Translations under genes and position numbers: made by a program
Shown here: positions 1-10,634 of the stretch, one piece after another
Numbering within the stretch: the stretch's first letter is position 1
Layout: every line of letters begins with the position of its first letter
Notes under the pieces: model-generated
Seen by the model: only the letters and a program-made list of their open reading frames with translations
Told to the model about the DNA's origin: nothing
Database searches by the model: none
Assembly (NCBI RefSeq): GCF_003952505.1
Contig: NZ_CP034450.1
Location: 3,906,001 to 3,970,000 of the forward strand
Length of the DNA: 64,000 bases
DNA from: Mesorhizobium sp. M4B.F.Ca.ET.058.02.1.1
GTDB taxonomy: Bacteria > Pseudomonadota > Alphaproteobacteria > Rhizobiales > Rhizobiaceae
Direction of reading: 5' to 3'

Positions 1-1
1 C

Positions 2-2398
2 TTCAACGACCTGATCACCCGCACCGTCGCCCTTTTGTCGCGCCCCGATGCCGGTGCGTGGGTGCAGTTCAAGCTCGACCAGGGCATCGACCACATCCTG
101 CTCGACGAGGCGCAGGACACCAGTCCAGACCAATGGGAGGCGGTGAAGAAGCTGACGGAAGAGTTCTTTGCCGGGCTAGGACAGCGTGAAGCCGTCCATC
201 GCACGATGTTTGCCGTCGGCGACGAGAAGCAGTCGATCTATTCCTTCCAGGGTGCCGCGCCCGATTCCTTTGCCGAGAGCAGGCAACTATTTGCCGGACG
301 CGTGCGCGACGCAGGATTCTCCTTCGCCGATCTCAAGCTGACCTGGTCGTTCCGCTCCAGCGACGACGTGCTGGCCGCCGTCGACCGTGTCTTTGCCGAT
401 CCCGGAATCAGGCGCGGGATCAGCCATGACCCTGATGCGCTGAGCCACAAGGCGATCCGAACCGATGCGCCGGGCTATGTCGAGGTCTGGCCGTCGATCG
501 GCGCGGAAATGGTCGACGAGCCGGACGACTGGACCCAGGCCGTCGACCATGCCCATGCGCCAGCTGTGCGCGTTGCCGAGAATGTTGCGACCACCATTGC
601 CGGTTGGATCGGCAACGGTGAAATCATCGAAGGCCGCGGCAAGCGGTTGGGGCCTGGCGACGTGCTCGTGCTGGTGCGCAAGCGCGACAGCTTCGTGCAT
701 GCATTGACCCGCGCCTTGAAACGCCGCGACATTCCGGTCGCCGGCGCCGACCGGCTGAGCCTACCCGGCCACATTGCGGTGAAGGACCTGATCGCGCTCG
801 GCCATTTCCTCATCCAGCCGCAGGACGACCTATCGCTGGCGGCCGTGCTTCGCAGCCCTGTCTTCGACGTGTCCGAGGAGCGGCTCTTTTCGCTGGCTAA
901 CGGACGCCCTTCCGGCCAATCGCTGGTCGCCTCACTGAGGCAGCAGGCCGGAGAGGATCCGGCGCTGGCCCCGGTGGTGGCGCAACTCGACGCCTGGGCG
1001 AACGAGGCGGCGTTCAAGCCGCTGTTCGAATTCTATGCCGCCGCACTCGCCCGCGACGGCCTGCGCAAGAAGATGATCGCCCGGCTCGGACCGGAAGCCG
1101 GCGATATCATCGACGAATTCCTGAGCTTCTGCCTGGCCGAGGAGCGCACCGGCCTGCCGGGACTGGAGGCCTTCCTGGCGACGCTGGAAAGCAGCGGACC
1201 CGAGATCAAGCGCGAGATGGACCAGACCCGCGACGAGGTCCGCGTCATGACCGTGCACGCCGCCAAGGGCCTGGAGGCGCCGGTCGTCTTCCTGGTCGAT
1301 GGCGGCTCGGCGCCGTTCAGCGACCAGCATTTGCCGCGCCTGATGCCGTTCCAGGGCTCGGGCCAGCATTTCGACGGCAAGGGTTATCTCTGGCGCTCGG
1401 CCGGCGACGTCGCCAACGGCTTTTCGAAGGCCGCCGCCGCGCATGCCCGCGAACTCGCCGACGACGAATACCGCCGACTGCTCTATGTCGGCATGACGCG
1501 CGCCGAGGACCGGCTGGTCGTCTGCGGATACCATGGCAAGCGGGCGCCGAGCACCGGCACCTGGCATTCGATCGTCAGCCGGGCGCTGCTCGGCGCGCCG
1601 GAAAGCATGGAGCGCCGCCACCCGGCGGCGGCGGAGGTCGTCGTGCACCGCTTCCATATGACCAAATTGCCGCCGGTGGCGTTGGCGGCGGCCGAGGCGG
1701 AGAGCCCGATCGAGCATGTCGTGCCACTGCCGGAAAGCCTGTTCCGCCCGTTGCCCCCGTATGAGGAGCTGCCACGGCCGCTGTCGCCCTCCGGCGCCTC
1801 GGCGCTGATCGACGAGGCGAAGGAGACGGTGACCGACACGCGCTCGCCGGTGCTGGACGCCGAGGCCGAGCCAGGCTTCGCCGTCCTGCGCGGGCTGGCG
1901 CTGCACAAATTGCTGCAGATGTTGCCTTCGATCGCCGAAGGCGGGCGCAAGGACGCCGCCGAGCGCTATCTGGCGCGCGCCGGCGCGGCATGGTCGGAAG
2001 CCGAGCGCGTGAAAGCGTTGAACGCGGTGCTTGCGATCCTCGCCGATCCCCTATTCGCCCCCCTGTTCTCGCCCGCATCCCGCGCCGAAATCGCGGTGAT
2101 GGGCAGCCTCGAGGTGAAGGGAAAGCTGCGCTCGATCTCCGGCAAGATCGACCGGCTGGCGGTCTCTGAGCACAGCGTGTCGATCGTCGACTACAAGACC
2201 AACCGGCCGGCGCCGACGACGCTGGAGGAGGTGCCGCCGGCCTATGTGCTGCAGCTTGCGCTCTACCGCGCGCTGCTGCAGCCGCTCTATCCCGGCCGCG
2301 ATGTCCAGGCCGCGCTGCTGTTCACCGAAGCGCCAAGGCTGATCGAACTGCCGGCCAGCGCGATGGATGATGCCCTTGCCCGACTCACGGGAGCGTGA
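2..2398 (+). CDS. addA: AddA, double-strand break repair helicase-nuclease (5' truncated by window)
   Basis: Large subunit of the AddAB helicase-nuclease, the alphaproteobacterial counterpart of RecBCD, which resects double-strand breaks for RecA. The reading frame is open from the window edge, so only the C-terminal ~800 of roughly 1150 residues are present. Visible UvrD-type helicase motifs are DEAQD (motif II), VGDEKQSIYSFQG (motif III), TVHAAKGLEAPVV (motif V) and LLYVGMTRAEDR (motif VI). The C-terminal RecB-like nuclease follows, with GLALHKLL and the catalytic IVDYKTNR. The N-terminal Walker A, and probably addB, lie upstream outside the window. trxA follows 74 bases later on the same strand. 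Identification is firm. Confidence 0.96.
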   Translation, partial: FNDLITRTVALLSRPDAGAWVQFKLDQGIDHILLDEAQDTSPDQWEAVKKLTEEFFAGLGQREAVHRTMFAVGDEKQSIYSFQGAAPDSFAESRQLFAGRVRDAGFSFADLKLTWSFRSSDDVLAAVDRVFADPGIRRGISHDPDALSHKAIRTDAPGYVEVWPSIGAEMVDEPDDWTQAVDHAHAPAVRVAENVATTIAGWIGNGEIIEGRGKRLGPGDVLVLVRKRDSFVHALTRALKRRDIPVAGADRLSLPGHIAVKDLIALGHFLIQPQDDLSLAAVLRSPVFDVSEERLFSLANGRPSGQSLVASLRQQAGEDPALAPVVAQLDAWANEAAFKPLFEFYAAALARDGLRKKMIARLGPEAGDIIDEFLSFCLAEERTGLPGLEAFLATLESSGPEIKREMDQTRDEVRVMTVHAAKGLEAPVVFLVDGGSAPFSDQHLPRLMPFQGSGQHFDGKGYLWRSAGDVANGFSKAAAAHARELADDEYRRLLYVGMTRAEDRLVVCGYHGKRAPSTGTWHSIVSRALLGAPESMERRHPAAAEVVVHRFHMTKLPPVALAAAEAESPIEHVVPLPESLFRPLPPYEELPRPLSPSGASALIDEAKETVTDTRSPVLDAEAEPGFAVLRGLALHKLLQMLPSIAEGGRKDAAERYLARAGAAWSEAERVKALNAVLAILADPLFAPLFSPASRAEIAVMGSLEVKGKLRSISGKIDRLAVSEHSVSIVDYKTNRPAPTTLEEVPPAYVLQLALYRALLQPLYPGRDVQAALLFTEAPRLIELPASAMDDALARLTGA

Positions 2399-2472
2399 CA
2401 CAAGCACTGCTTGAATTAGATCTCTGTCACCACCACATTTGGTGCAACCCGAGTTCTTGAAAGGATTTCCGC

Positions 2473-2796
2473 ATGACCACCGTCAAGGTCGACAAGAGCA
2501 ATTTCCAGGCCGATGTGCTCAACGCCAAGGAGCCGGTCGTGGTGGATTTCTGGGCCGAATGGTGCGGCCCCTGCAAGATGATCGCTCCGGCGCTGGAAGA
2601 CATCGCCAAGGAGCTTGGCTCGAAGGTGAAGATCGCCAAGCTCAATATCGACGAGAATCCCGAGCTTGCCGCGCAGTTCGGCGTGCGCTCGATCCCGACG
2701 CTGATGATCTTCAAGGGCGGCGAAGTGGCCGACATGAAGGTGGGCGCGGCGCCGAAGACCGCGCTGTCGCACTGGATCAACGGCAGCCTCGCGTGA
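2473..2796 (+). CDS. trxA: Thioredoxin 1
   Basis: Cytoplasmic thioredoxin that reduces protein disulfides using electrons from thioredoxin reductase. The protein has 107 residues, the normal family length. The active site WCGPCK is at residues 30-35 and the cis-proline loop SIPT at 73-76. The ATG is preceded by an AAAGGA ribosome-binding site. It lies just downstream of addA on the same strand, a common Rhizobiales arrangement, and is closed by a strong terminator. Confidence 0.97.
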   Translation: MTTVKVDKSNFQADVLNAKEPVVVDFWAEWCGPCKMIAPALEDIAKELGSKVKIAKLNIDENPELAAQFGVRSIPTLMIFKGGEVADMKVGAAPKTALSHWINGSLA

Positions 2797-2820
2797 GCCA
2801 ATCGAGAAGTTTGCAGGACA

Positions 2821-2850
2821 AGCCCGGCCATCGCGCCGGGCTTTTTCTTT
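2821..2850 (+). terminator. Rho-independent terminator of trxA
   Basis: An 8-bp perfect stem (AGCCCGGC / GCCGGGCT) with the loop CATCGC is followed by TTTTTCTTT, 24 bases after the trxA stop codon. The stem plus T tract is a textbook intrinsic terminator. Confidence 0.9.
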
Positions 2851-2928
2851 GGCGCCATCCCTCAGCGCCCTCTGGCCCTCGCGCGCGCTGCCTCCATGTC
2901 TTCTGCTTGGGACGGACAGGAGAACATC

Positions 2929-3210
2929 ATGACCGGAACAGCCAAGGCCACCGTCTTCATCGACAATGAGCGCGTCATCGTCACCGAATATCGCTTCCAG
3001 CCCGGCGACAATACCGGCTGGCACCGTCATGGCCATGACTATGTCATCGTGCCGCTGATGGACGGAAAGGTGAAGCTGCTGACCAAGGACGGCGAATCCT
3101 TCGCCGAGATGAAGAAGGGAGCGCCCTATTTCCGCAAGGAAGGCGTCGAGCACGACGTCATCAGCGACAATGACAGCGAGTACGCCTTCATCGAGATCGA
3201 ACTGAAGTAG
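2929..3210 (+). CDS. Cupin domain protein
   Basis: Small single-domain cupin of 93 residues. The first cupin motif is visible as GWHRHGHDYVIVPL, and a hydrophobic strand pattern follows. The ATG at 2929 is chosen because AGGAG lies six bases upstream; an in-frame ATG at 2896 has no such site. No catalytic partner is nearby and the substrate cannot be predicted. It could be a metal-binding sugar- or amine-related cupin. It converges on the VOC gene that follows. Confidence 0.8.
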   Translation: MTGTAKATVFIDNERVIVTEYRFQPGDNTGWHRHGHDYVIVPLMDGKVKLLTKDGESFAEMKKGAPYFRKEGVEHDVISDNDSEYAFIEIELK

Positions 3211-3231
3211 TCCGCAGACAGCGTGCGGCAG

Positions 3232-3651
3232 TCACCAGTCGGCGATGCGGTCGCCGCCGGTGAATTGCGCGCTCTTTCCGGTGTATTCGAACAGCTCGAT
3301 CTTCACGCCGTTGGGATCGCGGATCCAGGCCTGAAAGGTGTCGTCGCAGGCATGCTTCTTCGACGTGACCTCGACGCCCTTCGACCTGATATGAGCGATC
3401 GCGGCGTCGATATCCTCCACTTCGAGGCAGAAGTGGTTGATCTGGTTCTGGTCGCTGTAGCTGGCCTCGCCTTTCTGGAACACCTCGACATGGCTGCGGC
3501 CGCCGCAATTGAGGTAGAAGCCGAAGACCTTGCCGTCGCGCAGGAAATTGAACTGGGTGTCCATGCCGAGGACGTCGCGGTAGAAGCCTCGCGTCGCTTC
3601 CAGCTCATGCGCGAAGATGCAGACGTGGGCGAGTTGCTTGACCTTGATCAC
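3232..3651 (-). CDS. VOC superfamily (glyoxalase/bleomycin-resistance-like) protein
   Basis: A 139-residue protein of the vicinal-oxygen-chelate fold. It starts with KQLAHVCIFAHELEATRGFY, typical of the first beta-alpha-beta module. The C-terminal IRDPNGVKIELFEY is the second-module signature. The start is a GTG with AAGGAG six bases upstream. Such proteins are metal-dependent lyases, dioxygenases or binding proteins. The substrate cannot be assigned. It is probably the last gene after folC on the same strand, or a separate unit. Confidence 0.82.
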   Translation of the reverse strand: MIKVKQLAHVCIFAHELEATRGFYRDVLGMDTQFNFLRDGKVFGFYLNCGGRSHVEVFQKGEASYSDQNQINHFCLEVEDIDAAIAHIRSKGVEVTSKKHACDDTFQAWIRDPNGVKIELFEYTGKSAQFTGGDRIADW

Positions 3652-3707
3652 GACGGGCTCCTTGCGCTGGTCAGATAGGACGCCCCATGCTTGCGAGAAA
3701 TCCGACG

Positions 3708-5033
3708 TCAGGTGGGCGGCGTGCCATTTTCGGCCAGCACCGCGCCGGCAAGGTAAAGCGAGCCGCCGATCAGGATGCGCGGCGGCGGACCGTCCCAGGT
3801 ATCGCGCAGTAGCATCAACGCGCTGGCAACTGAACTGACGGGCTCGGCTGACAGGCCGGCCTCGCCGGCGCGCAGCGCCAGCTCGTCATTGGGCACGCCA
3901 GCGTCGCTGAGGCTCACCGGCACCGTATAGACGTGCCGGGCGAGGCCCTTGAAGGCCCGGAAATAGCCGCTCTGGTCCTTGGTGTTGATCATGCCGGAGA
4001 TCAGAAACAGCGGCCGCGGGTGCTTCTCTTCCTGCTCGGCCAGCGCTTCGGCGATAACAAGGCCGGCGCCGGGATTGTGGCCGCCGTCGAGCCAGATATC
4101 GGCGCCCTTCGGCGCCAGCTCCGTCAGTCGGCCCTGGGTCAGCTTCTGCATGCGACCGGGCCAGGCGACGCTGCCCATCGCCTTTTCGGTGGCGCGGTGG
4201 CTGATCTCGAAGCCCGCCGCCTTGATCGCGGCAATCGCCGCTGCCGCGTTGGCGAACTGGTGGCGTCCGGGCAGGCGCGGCGGCGGCAGGTCCATCAGGC
4301 CGTCCTCGTCCTGGTAGACCATGCGCCCATTTTCCTCGAAAGCGAGGAAATCCTGGCCGTAGACGAAGGTCGGGCAGTCGAGCCGCTCGGCGGTGTCGAT
4401 CAGCACCTGCAGCGCCGTCTCGCTTTCCTGCGCGCCGATGACGACCGGGCAGCCGGGCTTGATGATGCCGGCCTTCTCGGCGGCGATCAGTTCGACCCGG
4501 TCGCCGAGATAGGCTTCATGGTCCATCGACACCGGCATGATCACCGACACCGCCGGCCTGGCGATGACATTGGTGGCGTCGAAGCGGCCGCCAAGGCCGA
4601 CCTCGATGATTGCGGCTTCGGCCGGATGCTCCGCGAACAGCAGGAAGGTGACGGCGGTGAGGATTTCGAAGACCGTGATCTTCTGGCCTTCATTGGCGGC
4701 CGCAACGCGGGCGATGGCTTCGGCAAAGACCTGATCATCGACCAGCCTGCCGCCGCCTTCGGCGGCGAGACGGTAGCGCTCGTGCCAGTTCACCAGATGC
4801 GGCGACGTGTGCACGTGAACGAGATGACCGGCCGCTTCGAGCAGCGCCCGCGAGAAGGCGGCGCAGGAACCCTTGCCGTTGGTGCCGGCAATGTGGATTG
4901 CCGGCGGGATCAACTCCTGCGGATTGCCGAGACGTTCGAGCAGCCGCGTGATGCGGTCGAGCGAAAGGTCGAAGCCCTTCGGGTGAAGCGCCATCAGGCT
5001 TTCGATTTCGCGGTCGGCGGCAAGCGTTGTCAT
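3708..5033 (-). CDS. folC: Bifunctional folylpolyglutamate/dihydrofolate synthase
   Basis: Adds glutamate to dihydropteroate and to folates (Mur-ligase-type ATP-dependent ligase, cytoplasm). The protein has 441 residues, normal for FolC. The P-loop GTNGKGSCAAF and the following ISPH-equivalent segment (HTSPHLVNW) are clear. The Mur-ligase central segment and the C-terminal motif WLDGGHNPGAG are also present. It lies downstream of accD on the same strand, the classical accD-folC order, but the gap here is 122 bases and contains a palindromic repeat. Confidence 0.95.
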   Translation of the reverse strand: MTTLAADREIESLMALHPKGFDLSLDRITRLLERLGNPQELIPPAIHIAGTNGKGSCAAFSRALLEAAGHLVHVHTSPHLVNWHERYRLAAEGGGRLVDDQVFAEAIARVAAANEGQKITVFEILTAVTFLLFAEHPAEAAIIEVGLGGRFDATNVIARPAVSVIMPVSMDHEAYLGDRVELIAAEKAGIIKPGCPVVIGAQESETALQVLIDTAERLDCPTFVYGQDFLAFEENGRMVYQDEDGLMDLPPPRLPGRHQFANAAAAIAAIKAAGFEISHRATEKAMGSVAWPGRMQKLTQGRLTELAPKGADIWLDGGHNPGAGLVIAEALAEQEEKHPRPLFLISGMINTKDQSGYFRAFKGLARHVYTVPVSLSDAGVPNDELALRAGEAGLSAEPVSSVASALMLLRDTWDGPPPRILIGGSLYLAGAVLAENGTPPT

Positions 5034-5045
5034 GGACGAATCCTA

Positions 5046-5092
5046 GCGCATGACCCCGAAACCGGAAATCGGTTTCGGAAAGGATCATGCGC
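5046..5092. repeat. Intergenic palindromic repeat (GCATGACCCCG family)
   Basis: Imperfect 47-bp palindrome between accD and folC. The ends GCGCATGA and TCATGCGC are perfect inverted repeats, and the interior contains CGAAACCG / CGGTTTCG. A related shorter palindrome beginning GCATGACCCCGGAA occurs at 58237, so this is a dispersed family within the window. Similar elements are common in rhizobial intergenic regions. It may act on the mRNA between accD and folC. Confidence 0.75.
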
Positions 5093-5155
5093 AAATCAAA
5101 AAGCTACAGCACCGGACGGTGCGCGCAATCGCGCCTCGCGGCGTTCAGTGTCGCG

Positions 5156-6082
<927 letters not shown>

Positions 6083-6121
6083 CGCTTCGGCTCCCGTCCT
6101 GACGAGGAAGAGGTAGGAAAA

Positions 6122-6961
6122 CTATTCGGCGGCGGCAAGGCGGGCCGAGCGGACGCCCTGGGCAAGGCCGCTGACCAAAGTAGCCACCGCCTCGGCCGGA
6201 TCGGCGGTCTTTTCGCCCTTCGGCCCCAGCACGTTGGCGACCGCGTTGACGATGGCGGTGCCGACGACGACGCCGTCGGCCGAGGCGCCGATGGTGCGCG
6301 CCTGCTCGGCGGTCTTGACGCCGAAGCCGACGCAGACCGGCAGCTCGGTGTGACCCTTGATGCGCTTGACCGCCGCCGCCACCTTGGCGGTGTCGGCGAG
6401 CGCGGAGCCGGTGATGCCGGTCATCGAGACGTAATAGACGAAGCCGGAGGTGTTCTCCAACACCTTGGGCAGGCGCCTGTCGTCGGTGGTCGGCGTCGCC
6501 AGGCGGATGAAGTTGATGCCGGCTTTCAGCGCCGGGATGCAGAGTTCCTCGTCCATTTCCGGCGGCAGGTCGACGACGATCAGCCCGTCGATGCCGCTCG
6601 CCTTGGCGTCGGTGAGGAAGCGCTCGACGCCGTAGATGTAGATCGGGTTGTAGTAGCCCATCAGCACGATCGGCGTCTCATTGTCGCTCGCGCGGAATTC
6701 CGACGCCATCCTCAGCGTCTTGACCAGCGTCTGGCCGCCCTTGAGGGCTCTCAGGCCCGCCGCCTGGATGGCCGGACCGTCGGCCATTGGATCGGAAAAC
6801 GGCATGCCGAGCTCGATGACGTCGCTGCCTGCTCCGGGCAGCGCCTTCATGATGGCGAGGGAAGTGTCGTAGTCGGGGTCGCCGCCCATGAAATAGGTGA
6901 CGAGCGCCGGGCGGCCCTCGGCTTTCAACTTGGCCATGCGGCGGTCGATGCGGGTCGTCAT
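6122..6961 (-). CDS. trpA: Tryptophan synthase alpha subunit
   Basis: Cleaves indole-3-glycerol phosphate to indole, which tunnels to TrpB. The protein has 279 residues beginning MTTRIDRRM. The catalytic segment [18 protein letters not shown] contains the general-base Glu and the Asp that binds indole. Glycine-rich phosphate-binding loops near the C-terminus ([19 protein letters not shown]) are present. The start is set two bases after the trpB stop. An open upstream extension of this frame lies inside trpB and is not coding. Confidence 0.97.
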   Translation of the reverse strand: MTTRIDRRMAKLKAEGRPALVTYFMGGDPDYDTSLAIMKALPGAGSDVIELGMPFSDPMADGPAIQAAGLRALKGGQTLVKTLRMASEFRASDNETPIVLMGYYNPIYIYGVERFLTDAKASGIDGLIVVDLPPEMDEELCIPALKAGINFIRLATPTTDDRRLPKVLENTSGFVYYVSMTGITGSALADTAKVAAAVKRIKGHTELPVCVGFGVKTAEQARTIGASADGVVVGTAIVNAVANVLGPKGEKTADPAEAVATLVSGLAQGVRSARLAAAE

Positions 6962-6963
6962 GT

Positions 6964-8184
6964 TCAGATCTCCATGCCCAGCATGTTGGCCACCGTGTGC
7001 ACGTCCTTGTCGCCGCGGCCGGACAGGTTGACGATGACGATCTGGTCCTTGTCCATGGCCGGCACAATCTTCATCGCATGGGCGATGGCATGGGCCGATT
7101 CCAACGCCGGGATGATGCCTTCGACGCGCGTCGTCAGTTGGAAGGCTTCCAACGCCTCGTCGTCGAGGATCGGCACATATTCGACGCGGCCAGAGTCGCG
7201 CAGCCAGGAATGCTCCGGCCCGACGCCCGGATAGTCGAGACCGGCCGAGATCGAATGGCCGTCCATGATCTGGCCATCCGAATTTTGCAGAAGATAGGTG
7301 CGGTTGCCATGCAGCACGCCGGGCGCGCCGGCGTTCATCGAGGCGCAATGCTCGACGCCGTCGAGGCCGCGCCCGCCGGCCTCGATGCCGATGATGCGGA
7401 CGTCCTTGTCGTCGAGGAAAGGGTGGAACAGGCCGATGGCGTTGGAGCCACCGCCGACGGCGGCGATGATCGTGTCGGGCAGCCGGCCTTCCTGTTCAAG
7501 GATCTGGGCGCGGGCTTCCGTGCCGATCACGGACTGGAAGTCGCGCACCAGCTCCGGATAGGGATGCGGGCCGGCCGCGGTGCCGATCAGGTAATAGGTG
7601 TCCTCGACATTGGTCACCCAATCACGCAGCGCCTCATTCATGGCGTCCTTCAGCGTGCCGTGGCCGGCGGTGACCGGCCGCACCTCGGCGCCGAGCAGCT
7701 TCATGCGAAAGACGTTGGGGCTCTGGCGGGCGACGTCGGTGGCGCCCATGTAGACGACGCACGGATAGCCGAAGCGCGCCGCGACTGTGGCGGAGGCAAC
7801 GCCATGCTGGCCGGCGCCAGTCTCGGCAATGATGCGCTTCTTGCCCATGCGCTTGGCAAGCAGGATCTGGCCGAGGCAATTGTTGATCTTGTGCGAGCCG
7901 GTGTGGTTCAAATCCTCGCGCTTGAAATAGACCTTGGCGCCGCCGAGATGTTTCGTGAGGCCTTCGGCGAAATAGAGCTTTGACGGCCGCCCGGCATAGT
8001 AGGTCGACAGGGCGGTTAGCTCGGCCTTGAACTCCGGATCATTCTTGGCCTCGTTCCAGTGTCGTTCGAGGTCGAGGATCAGCGGCATCAGCGTCTCAGC
8101 GACGAAGCGGCCGCCGAAGATGCCGAACATGCCCTGCTCGTCGGGCCCGGTGCGGAAGGAATTGGGCATAGCCGGCTTGTTCAT
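6964..8184 (-). CDS. trpB: Tryptophan synthase beta subunit
   Basis: PLP enzyme that condenses indole with serine to give tryptophan. The protein has 406 residues. The PLP lysine lies in [20 protein letters not shown], the [10 protein letters not shown] segment follows, and the phosphate-binding loop is GGGSNAIG. It is tightly packed between trpF (26-base gap) and trpA (2-base gap), so the three genes form a trpFBA operon. Confidence 0.98.
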   Translation of the reverse strand: MNKPAMPNSFRTGPDEQGMFGIFGGRFVAETLMPLILDLERHWNEAKNDPEFKAELTALSTYYAGRPSKLYFAEGLTKHLGGAKVYFKREDLNHTGSHKINNCLGQILLAKRMGKKRIIAETGAGQHGVASATVAARFGYPCVVYMGATDVARQSPNVFRMKLLGAEVRPVTAGHGTLKDAMNEALRDWVTNVEDTYYLIGTAAGPHPYPELVRDFQSVIGTEARAQILEQEGRLPDTIIAAVGGGSNAIGLFHPFLDDKDVRIIGIEAGGRGLDGVEHCASMNAGAPGVLHGNRTYLLQNSDGQIMDGHSISAGLDYPGVGPEHSWLRDSGRVEYVPILDDEALEAFQLTTRVEGIIPALESAHAIAHAMKIVPAMDKDQIVIVNLSGRGDKDVHTVANMLGMEI

Positions 8185-8210
8185 CGCCGATCTCCTGGTT
8201 CAAGAATTGC

Positions 8211-8870
8211 TCAGGCGGCGCGGTCGTCGCGCGCGGCCCTGACGGCCCGGAAAAACTGCTCGATCAGCGCCGGTTCCTTGACGCCCGGGGCGCTCTCCAC
8301 CCCCGACGAAATGTCGATACCGGGCGGATTGGCTGATCTCAGGGCATCGCCGATGTTGGCGGCGTTGAGCCCACCGGAAAGCATGTAATCGACGCCGGCG
8401 TCAAGGCCGGCAAGGATATGCCAGTCGAAGGCGACGCCGTTGCCGCCCGGCAATTCGGAACCTTTCGGCGGCTTGGCGTCGAACAGGAAGCGGTCGGCGA
8501 TGCCGACGAACGGTTTTATCCGCTCCAGATCGGCCCCTTCGCTGATCGACAATGCCTTCATCACCGGCAGGCCATAGCGGGCTTTCACCTCGGCCACCCG
8601 CTCGGGCGTTTCGGTGCCATGCAGCTGCAGCATATCAGGCTGCATCCTGGCGACGATCTCATCCAGGAACGCATCACCGGCGTCGACGGTCACGGCAACC
8701 GCCAGGGCCTTGCCGCGCGCCGCCTCGCGCAGACGGCCAGCGTCGGCGGGCTCGATATAGCGAGGGCTCTTGGCGAAAAAGATGAAGCCGACATGGCTGG
8801 CGCCGCCAGCCAGCGCCGCGGCCATTGCCTCGTCGGTCTTCAACCCGCAGATCTTGATGTCGAGCGCCAT
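8211..8870 (-). CDS. trpF: Phosphoribosylanthranilate isomerase
   Basis: Amadori isomerase of tryptophan synthesis, converting phosphoribosylanthranilate to CdRP. The protein has 219 residues. The N-terminal DIKICGLKT carries the catalytic cysteine. MLQLHGTE and the C-terminal LSGGLNAANI / GIDISSGVESAPGVK are family hallmarks. The ATG at 8870 gives the standard N-terminus; the open frame extends further upstream without similarity. First gene of trpFBA-accD-folC. A small gene runs divergently from it. Confidence 0.96.
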   Translation of the reverse strand: MALDIKICGLKTDEAMAAALAGGASHVGFIFFAKSPRYIEPADAGRLREAARGKALAVAVTVDAGDAFLDEIVARMQPDMLQLHGTETPERVAEVKARYGLPVMKALSISEGADLERIKPFVGIADRFLFDAKPPKGSELPGGNGVAFDWHILAGLDAGVDYMLSGGLNAANIGDALRSANPPGIDISSGVESAPGVKEPALIEQFFRAVRAARDDRAA

Positions 8871-8981
8871 GGCGCGGGGATTGGCACGAAACGGCCGAAG
8901 AGTCGAGAAAAAGCATGCTGTTGCCGCCACCGCGGAAAGCACTACCTTTCAAAGAGGGACAACAGGCGGGAGCAGACAATC

Positions 8982-9200
8982 ATGGCCGACCAGACCGTTG
9001 CCGAACTCAGGCAGAAGATCGCGCAAGCGCGCGAGGTGATCTCGCATCTGATGGACAAGGCCGCCTTCAACGGCGCCGAGGCGCACCGCGCGCTGGATTA
9101 TTTCGGTGGTGACGCCTTCGACCGCAATTTCCTGCCGTGGCCACAACATGGCGCCGAGGGGTTGCGACCGGAGGAACTGAACGCGGCGAATGATGACTGA
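8982..9200 (+). CDS. Small conserved-looking hypothetical protein (72 aa)
   Basis: Seventy-two residues starting MADQTVAELRQKI. An N-terminal helix rich in charged residues is followed by a HRALDYFGGDAFDRNFLPWP segment. A purine-rich stretch (AAAGAGGG) lies about 20 bases upstream; the immediate Shine-Dalgarno is weak. There are no signal or membrane segments and I do not recognise a family. It is divergent from trpF and convergent with the metallopeptidase gene. Coding is supported by its clean frame and lack of a competing gene on the other strand. Confidence 0.6.
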   Translation: MADQTVAELRQKIAQAREVISHLMDKAAFNGAEAHRALDYFGGDAFDRNFLPWPQHGAEGLRPEELNAANDD

Positions 9201-9219
9201 GCGGCCGGCCCAAGGCCGC
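9201..9219. terminator. Short GC hairpin between convergent genes
   Basis: GCGGCC and GGCCGC separated by seven bases form a 6-bp stem directly after the stop of the small gene and before the convergent metallopeptidase stop. There is no T tract, so this is only a possible termination structure. Confidence 0.3.
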
Positions 9220-9227
9220 CCGCAGCG

Positions 9228-9986
9228 TCAATCGAACACGATGGCCTGCAGGGCGCCGCCATTGCGCTTCAGCCAGTCCTTGCAGCGGTCGGTGTCGGGG
9301 CAGAGCTTTTCGCACAGTTTCCAGAATTTCGGGCCGTGGTTCATCTCTTTCAGATGCGCCACCTCATGCGCGACGAGGTAGTTTATCACCGGCGCCGGCG
9401 CCATCATGATGCGCCAGGAGAAGGATAGATTGCCTTCCGAGGTGCACGAGCCCCAGCGGCTGGAGGTGTCCTTGAAGCGGATCGCCTTGGCGCGCTTGCC
9501 GAGCGCTTCGGTGTGTTTGACCACCAGCTTCTCGATCTCGCGCTTGGCCTCGCGCTTCAGATAATCGGCGATGCGGCGCGGCAGGTGCACGCGCTCGCCA
9601 TGCACGATGAGCAGCGGGCCGCGCTCGTCGCGCGAGATGGTGACGGTGCCACGCTTGGACGGATCATGGACGATGCGATGCGCCACGCCGCGCACCGGAA
9701 TCTTGATGCCCGGCCGCACCTGCGGCCTTGTCGGCACCTTGGCCAGCCGCTGCTCCAGCCAATCCTGATGACGATCCAGGAATTTCTCCACCTCGCCGCG
9801 GCGCAGGCCCGGCGGCACGGTGATGCGCAGGCCCTGGCCGCCGGAATCGATGCGCAGCGTCAACCGGCGCGCCCTGTGGTTCTCGACGATCTTGAGCGGC
9901 AGCGTGCGACCGGCGACTTTATGCTCGCGCTCGACGACAGGCGCTGGCTTGGGTTTCGTCAGATTGCGGAAGAACCCGATGGTCAT
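9228..9986 (-). CDS. YgjP-like/M48-type zinc metallopeptidase (DUF45)
   Basis: A 252-residue predicted cytoplasmic metalloprotease of the YgjP/WLM (DUF45) group. The zinc motif HEVAHLKEMNH near residue 210 supplies the HExxH, and the third ligand fits the downstream HGPKFW segment. The family motif FKDTSSRWGSCTSEGNLSFSW precedes it. There is no signal peptide or membrane helix. Substrate unknown. It stands alone, convergent with the small gene upstream in coordinates. Confidence 0.85.
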   Translation of the reverse strand: MTIGFFRNLTKPKPAPVVEREHKVAGRTLPLKIVENHRARRLTLRIDSGGQGLRITVPPGLRRGEVEKFLDRHQDWLEQRLAKVPTRPQVRPGIKIPVRGVAHRIVHDPSKRGTVTISRDERGPLLIVHGERVHLPRRIADYLKREAKREIEKLVVKHTEALGKRAKAIRFKDTSSRWGSCTSEGNLSFSWRIMMAPAPVINYLVAHEVAHLKEMNHGPKFWKLCEKLCPDTDRCKDWLKRNGGALQAIVFD

Positions 9987-10085
9987 GGCAGAACGATACG
10001 CGATTCGAGGAAAACGGATAGAACAAAAAAGAAACGGCGCCGCTCGCGCGACGCCGCCTATCGTGCCGAGACCTGTCGCGGGGTC

Positions 10086-10559
10086 TCAGTCGTCAAGCAG
10101 GTTCGAGCCCTTGCCGCGCTTCGAAGTCGTCGACCCGGTGGTCGTCGTCGGAGCGGTCGGCTTGTTGCGCTGAGCCATGAAACGGTCAAACTCGTCCTGG
10201 TCCTTGGCGCGGCGCAGCTCGCGGGCATATTCATCGAACTCCGTCAGCATCTCGTCAAGCTTGCGGCGTTCCTCGGCCAGGCGGTCGAGCTCCTTCTCGC
10301 GCCAGTCGTCGAAGGCGACGTTGCCGGTGCGCGACGAGCCGTGGCCCCAGCGCGCGGCCTTGTCGGAGCCGCGGCGGCAGCCGGCGAAGATGCCGTCGGT
10401 AGCGCGGTTCACGTCACGCTTGAAGCCGTCGAGCCGGTCGCCCCAGATGATGTAGGCGAGCATGGCGAAGCCGAGCGGCCAGAACACCATGAAGCCGATC
10501 ACCATCAGTGCGATGGTCGCCGGCGTCCAGGCCGGACGGATCAATGCAGTTGTGTTCAT
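10086..10559 (-). CDS. DUF2852 domain membrane-associated protein
   Basis: A 157-residue protein starting MNTTALIRPAWTP. One or two hydrophobic helices follow (residues ~14-40, MVIGFMVFWPLGFAMLAYII). A soluble, charged C-terminal half contains a coiled-coil-like segment (EKELDRLAEERRKLDEMLTE). This matches the DUF2852 family found in Rhizobiales, whose function is unknown. The ATG at 10559 is preferred to the longer open frame because it starts at the conserved N-terminus. Confidence 0.75.
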   Translation of the reverse strand: MNTTALIRPAWTPATIALMVIGFMVFWPLGFAMLAYIIWGDRLDGFKRDVNRATDGIFAGCRRGSDKAARWGHGSSRTGNVAFDDWREKELDRLAEERRKLDEMLTEFDEYARELRRAKDQDEFDRFMAQRNKPTAPTTTTGSTTSKRGKGSNLLDD

Positions 10560-10634
10560 TTTCTCCCAGTCCTTCCGTTGGAGACAGCCAATTCCGGCTG
10601 CGTGGAATCGAAATGGGAAGGGCAAAACAGCGAT

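Noticed and set aside
2896..2928. Earlier ATG for the cupin gene
   Set aside because: AGGAG sits correctly only for the ATG at 2929, and the extra 11 residues have no family counterpart.
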